From: Fratercula arctica | Lineage: Eukaryota > Chordata > Aves > Charadriiformes > Alcidae | Assembly (NCBI GenBank): GCA_947846985.1 | Contig: CANTUZ010000012.1 | Coordinates: 18,872,135-18,936,134, forward strand | DNA length: 64,000 bases | Reading direction: 5' to 3' | Part shown: piece by piece, positions 1 through 11,299 of the stretch | Layout: each line of letters begins with the position of its first letter | Numbering within the stretch: position 1 is the first letter of the stretch | Made by a program: the position numbers and the translations under genes | Notes under the pieces: model-generated | Told to the model about the DNA's origin: nothing | The model's database searches: none | Seen by the model: the letters and a program-made list of their open reading frames with translations, nothing else

Positions 1-804
1 AGTTAGCATCTTCTGTTCCACATGCTTACCAAGGCCTTCAGTTACCCTCGTAGGTTTGCCCCATGTTGAAGGCTCAGTTTCAGTGCTATTAAACAAGTGT
101 CTTAAGACTGAGTTTGTAGGCTTAAAAAAAAAAAAAAGACAAACCTACAACATCCACTCAACCTATTGGTGAAAAACTCTAGGGACCAAAATTAGCTAGC
201 AAGAGGTCTGTAACTTGACTATTGGGCTATAGCTTACTCTTGTGGATTTGATTCCTTTTTGAAAGTGTGATTTACTTTATTTTCATCTTCTGGTATGCAG
301 CATGAATGGTGCCTTGTCTTGTGGGTAAGGATTAGTCCCTAAGCTGAGGGACAAAAGTGCCAACAGCACTGACTGTAGAGCCAAAGTCTACTCTGGTGCT
401 TAAGTTCTCAATCTTGTTAAAGGGACGGTTTTCTAGGACAGTAGATCTGCCAAACTGGAGGTCTACAATGTAGATATCTGTATGAGGTAACAGTGTAAGG
501 TGAGATTGAATGCTCCACCCTTTGCAATGTGAGGAAGCAAATACAGAGAAGTCATTGATGGCAGCAGAGACCTTGATCCTGCAGGAATCTTTGTGGTCTC
601 TTTTTATATGTGGGAGAAGTTCTCTAAACACATCAAGCTGAAGTCAAAGCATTCAAGATAAGAATGTTCCTTTCACTGTGAGGTTTGGCTCTCTAGGTAC
701 AACTGCAACTCACATCTTGTATGTGTGAATCATGAAACATATGCGAATGACTGATTTAATTTTTTTCCATCCCCCTCTTTCTGCCTACCTCTCTGTATTT
801 ACAG
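1..804. other. Probable BRDT intron sequence at the window edge
   Basis: AT-rich sequence with an A run at 124-137. No exon could be chained in phase to the exon at 805, so this is read as intron. Confidence 0.5.
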
Positions 805-872
805 CTACAGAAACCTGCTCAAAACAGACTGGAGCCAGGCAGAACTGTCCAACTTCTATGGAAAAGCCTAAG
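805..872 (+). CDS. BRDT: BRDT exon (phase 1 start, phase 0 end)
   Basis: Acceptor TTTACAG and donor GTAAAC bound a 68-nt exon reading TETCSKQTGARQNC then PTSMEKPK. Phase fits the next exon, but the residues are weakly conserved, so this exon is less certain than the 3' ones. Confidence 0.6.
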
Positions 873-3800
873 GTAAACTGACTGGAGTGGATATAAGGCA
901 TAACTTTTAGGCCAAAAATGTTACATATGTTGGTACTGGAAATGACACAACTTTATCAGGAAGTAATGAATATGACTTTGGTGCTACTTGTTCTGCAGGA
1001 CTGATTTACATGGAGATCTAAATCTGCTGTTTGTTAAAAGTAGCTTATCTATCTGTATAAAAACTGAGGTACTGGGGGAACTCCTGGGATTTTTACCTCT
1101 TACAGTCACTGTAGCAATTTTATGTTGGGTGAAGGAGAAGGGAAAAGAAGCGAGGGTGAGAATGCTCCACATGCTCCACCAACCCCCCAAAAGAGAAAAT
1201 CCTTTCCCACTTGATCTTTGAGTGTAGAATTGACCTAATAAACAGTGTAAACCTCACTTCAATATTTTTAAAATATTTTTTCCTTTATCTATGAATAACC
1301 ACACTTCTACACATGAAAATAAATAAATTGTACAATATACTAGTCATTTTCAGGATACTTTATATTACTTATTGCTATGGTATTATTATAAGCAACAGCA
1401 CTTTTATCTAGAAATAATTTTTAATGCCTTTAAGATTGAATTGCTGTATTCCTGTATATATGGTGGGTGTTAATTCTTGTCAGGGTTAGCTGCCTTTCAC
1501 AATTTCCCTTGAAGCTACCAGAGATAGAGACCTCATATTTCAAAGAAAGATCTCAGCAAAGCCTTCATTCTTCTTACAATAGACTTGCTTTCACTTAGAG
1601 TGCCTAGTTGGATACAGGAAACTAGGCTGCAAATTTATTATTCAGCTGCTCCTTCTGCATCTTCATAAGCAAAGACTGAGGGGAGGAATTATGCAATGCC
1701 TTTTTTTTTTTTTTTTTTTGCTCAAAAAGTGCAGTCTCTGCAGTGACAGAATGACAGCAACAATCTTGAGAAACCAGGATACAGGAATTAAGCTTCAGCT
1801 TGGTCACTTATAACAGCCCCTAAGTGACTTTATGAGTAACAACAAACATCATACTTCACATCCTCACATTATATTTTGTTCTCTACCCCTCAGACCAGGG
1901 CAGTTCACTTCACCTCATGGGCTTTTGTAGTCTGAACTCCTAGAAAATTCTAGATTAGTATCACAATACAAGGACTACTGAATCCTACAAACAGTGGAAT
2001 GGGGCAGTGGTGGGGAAAGCGGATCAAATAGCTATAAAAATTAAGATTTGGCTGTATTAACTACTGCAATATCTTTCTAGAGAATACCACTGTATTTACA
2101 GAGGACATCCTGCAATGCTGTTCTGCAAGCACAGCCCTCATCTCTTACTAGTAACTTGCAAAATCATGGATTACCTGAACTGCAGCAGCCCCCTCCCAAA
2201 GTACTGCAGAGGCTTCAGCCTTTACAGAATAGATCACTTAAACCATCAGAACAAAATTCCCAGTCTCCCTCAGGTAACATCTTCATGGCAAGAAGCATGG
2301 CTATGCTGAGGAAAGAAGAGATGGCAGAACTACTGTTTGTATTGCACAATAAGCTTATCTTGGGATTTTGGAGGTTATCAAGTAGGTAATAGAAAAAGTT
2401 TTTGCAGGGTGTGGATTATAAAGAGTGTGATGTAAATAAAAGTGTGGTGGCACTGAGGATTGGTTAGGGTTTCAGATTACTGGGGCACTTGTGGTGGGCC
2501 AGAAGAGCATTAAAACAGGCCTCCCTCCAATGAGATGGGAAATGATACCTTAATGAACCTAGGGTTACAGGAAGGGCTGAACATGTTAAGGTAGGAATTA
2601 GATGATTAAACCCATCACCACCACTCAAGTTCATGTCTGAAATTCCTGTTAGTGGAACTTAAGGCTTGGTGCCATAGGCCCTCTGAATTGATTGCTGTTG
2701 TGATATGTTTAGACATACCAAATATTAAGTTGCTTAGAAACTTGATCCAAGGAGCTATTCTTCACTTCAAAACTTCAGATGTTTCTGAGTTTTTGGTAAA
2801 AGGCATCTTGAGCTGGCAGCTGATTAACTGAGAAATCAGTTAAAACCTAATTAAAAATAACTGTCTCAAATTGTGCAGCTAGGATACATATCTTCATATC
2901 CAGTTAATCCACAGATCTAAACAGTGACCTAATTTTGAGATGCAGTACTGCACTTTGCATGTTAGGGGGAATCATACACTACTTCTTTCTCAGGATTAAT
3001 CTCAGCTGTATCCGCTCTGCATGATGTGCCAGACCATCAAACCCCTCAGAGTACTCCAAGGACAAATCCGTCTTCTGTCACCCAGTGCACACATGCTCTT
3101 TCAGAGGTGAATACATGCTTCTCTCCAATGTATTCATTTCAAATAACTTCTTTAAAGCATGTTCCTACTCCTTTAAATTATATCTAATATAATATTCCAA
3201 GCTAGAATTTGATGCAAAGGCGGCCACTTAGTGGGGTTTTAGGTAACTTTTGTCATAAACAAAGTGATTCTTATCCTTTAATAGGGTGTTAATTCATTGC
3301 CTGTTGACTGCAACACAAAAGGAAAGAACTTGTCTGAACAATATATCAAGTTCATAAATGTAATAGAAAGCTTGTTTTATTTCTTTTCAGTGCTATGGCT
3401 TAAATTTAAGTAATCCTTGCACACTTACATGTTAAAAGCCTACCCTGTAAACCTACAGTTTCATAAGAGACAGGCAGCTTATATGATATGTTCCTGTTTT
3501 CTAGAAATACCAATCTCAAGCTCAGTAGTACTCTGAAGACTAGAGGCTATCCTGGAAAAGTGTTTCTTCCTGTTCCTAAAGCCATGGAAACTGGGGCTTT
3601 CAGGGTCATAGATGAGGTTGTGAAATATTTAGGCACTGTTGATTTCTGTCTTAATATGTTCTTGAAGAGGATCCTGGTTAGAAGGGCCTCTGTGTTACAA
3701 AGGAAGTTATTGATGTTACTGCAGCAGCATGATCTCTTCCATCTTAAAGATGTTTAACTATCTTTCTCAACATGGTTTCAAACATAGCTGCTTTAGCCAG

Positions 3801-6800
3801 GTTTTAATAGCTTTTATTTTCTGAAATGGATAGAAACTACCTCTTGAGTCTATGAACACAAGAACGTGTCCTGGAAGAAAGGAAGAAGAGCAATTTGCCC
3901 TTTCCCAATTGTGTCCACTATCCAAAGGCAGCAAGTAGTATGTATTATGAGGTTCGGGTTTGTGCAACACCTTCCCCAGTTCAAGGGGGTTACACAGAGG
4001 GAAAAACTACCACTGAACTGGAGTAATACAGCTGCCCTTCACCCTGATCCATAAACTGGAGTGGAGCAACTGGCTTTACAATAGTAAAAGCCAACTTCTG
4101 TCATGCTGTACCATGTTAAGGGTTAAAGAGCTTGTATCGGTTTCTTATATTCTACCTACTCCATCACTCAGGATCTCTGAGCAGTTCATGTTCTAAATCC
4201 CAAGTGTCAATGTAAGAACTTGCTTTGACTACCACAATACGAATGAAATCTAATTCTTCCCTGGTGTTTACAGAAGCTAGAGCTGCAACAGTTTACTGCT
4301 CTAAGCTTCTAAATCTTTAATCCTGCTACTGTATAATAAGAACTCAGATATTTAGCGCTTCAGAACATATTTTGAAGTCTAACTTCTTTTCTAGGCATCC
4401 AACTCAACTTCCCAGGTTGACAGTGCTGACTGGAGTAAACAAGCTGAGAAAGCAATACATCTAGACAAATCAAATAAACTTCAAAACAAGGCCAGTGAGA
4501 GAACTGATGATTCAATATCCATAAGTCAAGAACAAAGTATGTATTGTCATAATGAAAACTGTAACTGATATTGGGGTGCAAAGTTAAAAATGTACATGAA
4601 CCTGGTTTAAAGAAATAAAATACTGAACACTTGTACATTAACCAGTTTCAGAACAATATAGGGAGCACAGCTTTCCCTTGTTTGTTCTTTTTCTTTTTGA
4701 TTTGTTGTGTTTTGGTTTTTTTAAAAAAAAAAAAGTTGTTAAATGAATGCTTGGTTCTTGTTCTGTGTTAAAATATATTTTTTGATTTAAGAACTTAGCT
4801 TTCTAAATTTAGTACCAGGGATAGGTAACCCAGTCTTACAGGAAGTCTGAGAGAACTGATGCTTCTGTCTGTTGGACTTCACTAGCCTTAAAGCTGTCTT
4901 CTGCTGAAGCTTCATGGAGCTCTTTTCCCAGGGCATTTTGTGTGCATTCTGAGTTACCATCTCCAGCTCTTGGTGACGAGGATCTGACAGTAAAGCAATG
5001 TTAAACAGGCTCTCACCATGGAACAAATGTGCAATTATTACAAGAACACAGGTTCCCTGAAAGCAGCATTCCATATAGAGATACATATTTCAAACTAAAG
5101 AATTTTGAGCTGAACACTGAACATCCAGGATGAGAGCCTAGTGTTACCAGACATCCTTGGTTTGGTTTTTCCTTTACTCTCTCCTCTCTAGACTACCTGT
5201 ATGGGCTTGAACAGGGGCGGGAGCAAGCTTCTGAAAACTTGATGAAATTAAAAGGCACGGCTGTCTCACTGATGAACTCTCTAATTGTTGCCAAAGAATA
5301 ACACTGAGTACTTGGCTTGTATTAAAGCAACTCTAAAAAATTGAGATTTAATTCTCCAAGATGTTCTATTTAGTATTTTCATGGTCTTAACGCACCTATC
5401 CATACACACACTGAACCCCTTTCTTTAGACTTGTAGCAGCTGGAGCTGGTACGTAGGTTCCATGGATTCAACTAATGATCTTCACTTATAAAGTTTTGAG
5501 GTTGCCTAAAACTTGAATTCCTGTCCTGTGTGCTGTATGACTGTAACTATCAAGATCTTTGGTGTTATCTTAATATGTTAAAAGACTAGGAAAACAAGCA
5601 GGAACAAATCAAGCTCACTGTTTTAATATTCACATGAAAAAAAAGCATAGCCAAAACTATTGGGAAAGCTTGTTCCCTTCCATACTTAATTGTTTACTGC
5701 TTAGTCTTTATTCCTCTTAACTTTCTTTTTCTAATTGTTATTTAATTTAGACTGTTTCTGTCTTCTCCCCTTTTTCAAAGGACAGTTGTGTCGAGAGCTG
5801 TAAAGGAGCTCCTGTTTAATATTGGAACTATCCAGTTATGAGACTCTGAGTACACTTGAACTTCAGCATTATGTTGCATAGTAGAGCTTTTAACACTGTT
5901 ATGTGAGTGTAGTTACATGCCCCCTTCCATAATACAGTGGTGGTTGACTGTTCCTGCAATGATACATACTCCACTTGTGCTCAGGGTTATCTTAGCCTTT
6001 CCACTGTTAATTCCTGTAGAAAACTGGAAGGAAGGGGGCAAAATGCAGCATTTTGGCTTTTGGTTTTTTAAACGACAAAAACTTTGCTAATCTGGAACTC
6101 TTGTATGGGTATAATCTATTGATAGAAAGTGTAGAGAGTGCTCAGTCCTAGGTGCATCTACTTAGATCAAACCAGGGAAACTCATTTTAGAGTTGGATGC
6201 TTAGAGCAACTCATTGAATTTTGTAGAGGATTCCACTGTCTCAGGCATTTCTGTGAGGTTACTTGCATCTCTGAAACAAGAGTTCTTGATTTTAGACCTG
6301 TGACACCTCTGATGGCATGGCTGCAGGCTTGATGTATTGCTGAATTCAGTGGTGGCTTGTTAGGAAATTTAACTTAAGAAACTGGTAACCACAAGCTTCC
6401 TTTCAGATTAAAAAGCAGTGTCCCTCAATGAGAGGTTCTGTGAAGGCTGCCATTGCTGGCTTTCTGAACAAAATTTTTGGGCATTCTGCTGGGACCTCTC
6501 CTAGATTTAACCAGAAGTTAATTTTTCATCTGGGGTTGAGTTTAACTGTTCCTTTCCCTGCCCCAAACTGGAGAAAAGTGTAAACTCTGAACTCAGTTTC
6601 TAGAATGACTAAATCTTTATCGCTTAAATTTGAGGAAGCATAGCCCATAAAATCAACATGAGCAAGAAATCTTTTTTTTTATTCTTCCATCAGGTCATTT
6701 ATGTAATGATAAACCTAATGGTGAAAACAAGCTAGAGCCAAAATCCAAAATTCTTCCAAGAAAGGTAAGTGTTGCTCAAGTCCTATTTGGGGAGAAGAGC

Positions 6801-9800
6801 TTGAGTATACTCACTAGGATCAATAATGCCCTGTCTTGGAATCTTCTCTGAAAATCTGGTCTTTTATAATTCAAATATTTAGTGTCTGATAGGTCTTGGG
6901 CATTGTTATAGCCTGTACAGATTTATCCTATTTCTAGTGCTACAAACAAACAAATGTGATCTATGGGCTCTGATCTCTTTCATAAACATATGACCTTCTA
7001 CTAGAAGCAGTACTTCTTAAGAATGCTAGGTTTATGCTGTCTTAGGGTGTGAAGAAAATGCCACTAGGCAGGGGGGAGGGAAAAACACAGGTATTTAAAA
7101 CAAACAAAACCCCTAAGCCTGATACCAAACCATTGCTATGTAAGGGATATGCACAGAAATGAAATGGATGTTATCTGTATTAAAATATTGTCAATGGGCC
7201 TTGCATAAGCTTAGTCCTGTGAATTCATGTTTTCCGGAATTAAAAAAATGGAGAAGTGGATGTAAAGGTAAGAAGAGCTACAAATGTTAACAATTTTTAG
7301 CATATTGCTAAAGACTCTCAAAGTTGATGAGAAAACATTGCAGTCTGCTTTGCTGTATTTGTACTAATATTCTGCCAAAGGAAGGATATTTTGTTGTAGA
7401 TATTCTCAAATAGTTCCAGTCAAAACAACATTGTGCTAATGTAAGAACTAAGCAGAAAATGGATGATTAGTAGTTGTACTTTGCCTCTTTCATGTTTTCC
7501 TTTTTCTAATAACTTCAGGATACAGGATTTAAGAATATAGATTCCTGGGTAAACTTATGTAAAACGATGATGCTTCCAGCTCCGATAAAAACATCTGCTG
7601 AGAGCTTCAAACAGTTCAGGAAAGCAGCATTAAAGAGGAGTGGGCAAGCACAGGAGTTAAAAAGGCCTCTGGTGCAAGCTGAGAGGGAACTGCAAAACCT
7701 TCCTCAAGAAACAGAGAGGTTTGTAACTGCATATGTTTAAATATTATTCTATTTTTTGCTTGTATGGTTCTGAGTAGCTTAGTTATTCAGGAACAAGTGG
7801 TTTGGATTAGGTAATTGCCATGTGTCAGATGGGGGGGGGAACTGTACCACTCTAAGCACAACTGCACATCCAACATGCATAAAGTGGCTTTTTCTCTTGC
7901 AAATCAGTATAATTTCAATTGCAAATCAGTATCATTTCAGCAAATACACTTCTCAGGGACACTCCTTTTTTTTTTTCCTTTTTTTTTTTCTTTTTTTTTT
8001 TTTTTTTTGTCCTCTGGAGCACTCAATTCTTCTGGTCATGACCAGAATTCACACCTGTCCTCAGCATCTTACTTTCCTGCATCTGTAGCCAGAAAAATCA
8101 CTATTTTATTGATATCCTAAGAGGAAGCAGGATAATCTAGTCTTCAAGAACTTGGCGTTAACATAGCTAAAGGAATTGCAGTGCGCACTGCTTCAGAGAG
8201 CAGAATTCTTTGCATTACTGTAGAGAAACATATTGAATAAGCTACTGCTGTAGTATTTTCCCTAGTTGTTTGCAGCCACTGTTTTACTGAGTGCCCACAT
8301 CTGTATCTCAGTCTGAGGTCTATTATTATGCTGAGTGGGATATGTGACTGCCTACTAATTACTGCATTGCAGTAATATCTTAGATTGTTGTTTGCCACTT
8401 TTTTGAAACTCTTCTTTCAGTAGTATTTCCCTCTTCAGTAGTCTTGATTTTTATTTTTTTTTTCCTTGTCTGTTTGACCCCGTGAAAGATAGGTCTGGTC
8501 CAGTTCATAAATTCTCCTGCTCATCGCTGGCTGTATTAGAATAGACCACTTGTTTGGAGTGTATGACTTTAACGAACACAGCATTTGAGAGACTTGAGAG
8601 TACACTTCATGTTCAGAACGTATAGTGAACAATCCAGGCACCTTCAGCTACTACAGGTTTCCACGAGGAGGAAACTGGGCGCGTAGCTCTGTGGAATAAG
8701 ATGTTACAGATGCTTGCCTGAAGTTAGTGAAATCTAACTTGAATAACTAGTTGAAGAGAAAGAAGGTAGAAGCAAAACATCACGGGCCAAGAAAGTAACA
8801 AATTTATGTGTATGTCAAAGAAAGTGCACGTTAACTTTGCGTAGTGTGCATATAAATCCCCTGTGCATATAGATTGGAAATGGAACACAGGAAAACTTAT
8901 CCTACTACAGCCCAACAACTGCGAGCCCATACCCCTTGTGAAGGGAAATTACTATGAATCAACATGTAGAACAGAACCACAGTTTGAGTGCTATGCACTG
9001 ATTTAAGTTATTTGCAGAATTCTTTTCAGGTGCAAAGGCTTGTTATGAAGAAAAAGAAGAAACAACTTTTATCCTATACCAATCTCTTCTGCTTTCTTTA
9101 AAGGGGTTGTGAAGGCGCAGGGTTGGATGCCACGGCAGCAACTGGCTGTGAGTCCCCAAAAGAGCAAAAGAGCAAACTACTGCCCAAAGCTCAACAACAT
9201 ACTCTTGTTCAAGACCGTAACTTGGCTAGAAAAATGGAACAAGAACGCAGGAGGAGAGAAGTAGTAAGTTGCTGACCCTTGCCAGATGATTTTGTTTCAA
9301 CTTTAGCAGAGAATAAAAAACTTTAGCTCAGATCCTTACGTTAAAGGGCCTGAGTGACTGAAAACAACAGAACTATGCTACCTGAAGAGTTACTCCAGAA
9401 AATGAAATAGGAAACTCAAAGTAGGTCTTCAAGTGGCGGAATATGAAAAACTATCTGCCTGGTCCTATTGCTCCTATAAGCTTAGAATAATTGCATGGTA
9501 AAATCAAATTTTGAAGGGGAGTCCCTGCCCTTTGAATAACTTCAGACCTCAAGGCTTGCAAGCCGTCTATCCTCTTCAACATATTCCATGTCAACAAAAG
9601 TGCTAGTCATACTGTTCTGGTCTGAAATATCAAAACTGAGCCTCTTTAAAACTGACTTACTGTTTTTATTGGTGTAGGTAATAAATTTTTTTTAATTGCT
9701 ACAATTTTTTTAGATTAAACTTTTTTTTTTTAATTCATAACACTGTACAATGGAATGTAAGAACTGCAGTGTGAGATCATGCTAGATTCAGATAAGGTCT

Positions 9801-10085
9801 ACTGAGGCTTTCATCCCATTCAGTTCTTTTCACAGAGGACTTCAACAACATGCATACTCAAGCTTGTAATAACAGAGGAAGCATACACTTTTTGGGAAGA
9901 AGCTTTGTAGTTTGGTTTTGGTTTTTTTTTTCTTAAATCTTAATTAAATATTTGACCTGCGTAGTATTAACTAGTGTCTGACTGCTCTGAAAAAGCACTA
10001 ATTTGCTTTCTTGCAGATGGCTTGTACAATTGATATGAATCTGCAGAGTGATATTATGGCATCTTTTGAAGAATACCTTGAGTGA
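805..10085 (+). CDS. BRDT: BRDT, 3' part: eight coding exons of the testis-specific BET bromodomain protein
   Basis: BRDT reads acetylated histones in male germ cells and recruits transcription elongation factor P-TEFb; this is family knowledge. Eight exons chain with matching phases: 805-872, 2102-2273, 2994-3106, 4395-4536, 6694-6764, 7519-7718, 9104-9263 and 10017-10085. They give 330 residues and a TGA stop. The bromodomains and ET domain must lie upstream. Three signatures identify the gene: a Gln/Pro/Leu-rich stretch in exon 2102-2273, the block SWVNLCK...ESFKQFRKAA in exon 7519-7718, and the end ARKMEQERRRREV-MACTIDMNLQSDIM, which is the BET C-terminal motif shared by BRD4 and BRDT. 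The middle exons are low-complexity and fast-evolving, and rest mainly on splice signals and phase. BRD2 and BRD3 lack this C-terminal motif. BRD4 is unlikely given EPHX4 and BTBD8 next door. Additional 5' exons in 1-804 were not found. Confidence 0.9.
1701..1719. repeat. Poly-T tract (T19) in a BRDT intron
   Basis: Uninterrupted T19. On the minus strand this is an A run that could be an old retroposon tail, but no attached element was recognised. Confidence 0.8.
2102..2273 (+). CDS. BRDT: BRDT exon, Gln/Pro/Leu-rich segment
   Basis: Acceptor ATTTACAG, donor GTAACA, 172 nt, phase 0 to 1. The frame encodes a glutamine- and leucine-rich stretch (NHGLPELQQPPPKVLQRLQP) that matches in character the corresponding region of mammalian BRDT (NYQELEHLQ...LQILPPSG, from memory). 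Confidence 0.8.
2994..3106 (+). CDS. BRDT: BRDT exon
   Basis: Acceptor TTTCTCAG, donor GTGAAT, 113 nt. It opens in phase 1, completing a Gly codon with the previous exon, and ends in phase 0. The product is Ser/Thr/Pro-rich (DHQTPQSTPRTNPSS). Confidence 0.7.
4395..4536 (+). CDS. BRDT: BRDT exon
   Basis: Acceptor TTTTCTAG, donor GTATGT, 142 nt, phase 0 to 1. The product is hydrophilic (ADWSKQAEKAIHLDKSNKLQ) and ends in a Ser codon split with the next exon. Confidence 0.72.
6694..6764 (+). CDS. BRDT: BRDT exon
   Basis: Acceptor CATCAG, donor GTAAGT, 71 nt. It completes the split Ser codon and ends in phase 0. The residues are Lys/Pro-rich (CNDKPNGENKLEPKSKILP). Confidence 0.75.
7519..7718 (+). 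CDS. BRDT: BRDT exon with conserved SW...FRKAA block
   Basis: Acceptor AACTTCAG, 200 nt, phase 0 to 2; the donor (AG|GTTTGT) is weak but the phase continues correctly. The block with IDSWVNLCK and ESFKQFRKAALKR corresponds to the conserved BRDT/BRD4 segment (NADSWKSL...FNQFRKAA in human BRDT, from memory). Confidence 0.88.
7962..8008. repeat. 47-nt pure pyrimidine tract in a BRDT intron
   Basis: Positions 7962-8008 contain only T and C, mostly T. The tract is followed 21 nt later by an 18-bp perfect palindrome at 8030-8047. Confidence 0.9.
9104..9263 (+). CDS. BRDT: BRDT penultimate exon, basic helix
   Basis: Acceptor TTTAAAG, donor GTAAGT, 160 nt. It completes a split Arg codon and ends with the highly basic RNLARKMEQERRRREV, the conserved helix before the BET C-terminal motif. 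Confidence 0.92.
10017..10085 (+). CDS. BRDT: BRDT last exon, P-TEFb-interacting C-terminal motif and stop
   Basis: Acceptor CTTGCAG, then MACTIDMNLQSDIMASFEEY-LE and TGA at 10083-10085. The motif closely follows the BRD4/BRDT C-terminal P-TEFb-interacting motif, which is established knowledge. This is the clearest identity signal of the gene. Confidence 0.95.
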   Translation: MACTIDMNLQSDIMASFEEYLE

Positions 10086-10540
10086 AAGCTGTAGTTCATA
10101 TAGAACTTAACTTCAACGCTACTACAAACTGTACAACTTTGAAAATGTACTAGTTACAAGCTTAAATGTTAAGACCACTTTAAAGACATGTAAGCTTCTC
10201 TAAAATGCTTACTATTAAAAGTTTGTTCATTGACACTTGAAGAATCACAAGATCTTCTTGCTGCTTGTTTACAATATATGTAATCTAGTCTGAGTGGAAC
10301 GTAGTTGTTCTTTTGATTAGTTTTATGTTGTGTATATATCAGCTTGACTTTTTTCTCATGTTTTTAAATAATTTTTTTTCAGAAACACTTGAGAATCTGT
10401 TATATCGAGCATGGCCAAATTCTTGTGTTTGACTGTATTGTGTCATAGTATACTAATTATGCACCTATAGAAACTACTTTAACCCAAGGTCTTGTCAATT
10501 ATGTGATTGCTATTAAAACAATCACTTTAGTATGACGCAC
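10086..10540 (+). other. BRDT: Probable BRDT 3' UTR with candidate poly(A) signals
   Basis: AT-rich sequence follows the stop. ATTAAA hexamers at 10214-10219 (followed by GT/T-rich sequence) and 10512-10517 are candidate polyadenylation signals. No canonical AATAAA occurs close by. The true end is not determinable from sequence alone. Confidence 0.45.
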
Positions 10541-11010
10541 AGAATCTGGACTGTGAAGAGACTTCTATAATAGTGATAATTTCTAAATGGTGTGTAACAT
10601 TATTTGTGATGATAAAAAACCCTTTACTGGAACTCTGTAATTTCAACAGCAAATCCTGTATACTTTCATGTCTTTTAAGGCCCAGTCACGTTGATCTTCT
10701 GTTTAATGTATTTTATGTTAACATAACATTTGGATAAGGGTGCAAGCATGTTTGCCAAATGCATTCTGGTTCTTCACAGAAAGAAATTATCTAAAACATC
10801 CCACTTCTGGCTCCAGTTAGAAAGGCTTTCTGATTAATGGAAGATTTTATTAATGTTGGGGTACTTGTCTGAAGTAGAAACCAGAGTGTAAAAACGCCAC
10901 ATCTCTAAATACAGGACTAATAATATACTGTTTTATAGAATTAATACTGAAAACACAATGTGTATTACAGAAATTTTGTGTGGAAGGGGCCCCCTTCAGA
11001 TAATCTAGTT

Positions 11011-11290
11011 CAGTGGTCTCTAAACCTTCTTCATCATGCATCCCATCAGTAAAAAATTTTAAGCATGCACCCCCAAGACATGTATATCTATTCATTTATG
11101 AATTATATAAAGTTCTATTGTACTAATATATTTTGTACCTTATAAAAACCCACAAAAACAGAAATTAAAACCTTTTTAAATAGTGTTTAAATTTGTTTAG
11201 TTATGCTTATTTTGCTTTGTAATTAATAAAAAAAATAAAATTGGTTTGTATTAACTATTTTCTTCCCACATGCCACTTTGGAGACCACTG
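11011..11290. mobile_element. hAT-like non-autonomous DNA transposon (MITE), 280 bp
   Basis: The ends are inverted repeats: CAGTGGTCTCTAAA at the left, and CTTTGGAGACCACTG at the right, whose reverse complement is CAGTGGTCTCCAAAG. AATCTAGTT directly flanks the element on both sides (11002-11010 and 11291-11299), an 8-9-bp target-site duplication as expected for hAT elements. The CAGTGGTnnn end is typical of hAT/Charlie-type elements. The interior is AT-rich and non-coding. Confidence 0.85.
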
Positions 11291-11299
11291 AATCTAGTT

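Noticed and set aside
301..324. Possible 24-nt BRDT micro-exon between GTATGCAG and GTAAGG
   Set aside because: In the phase needed to join the exon at 805 it contains a TGA stop.
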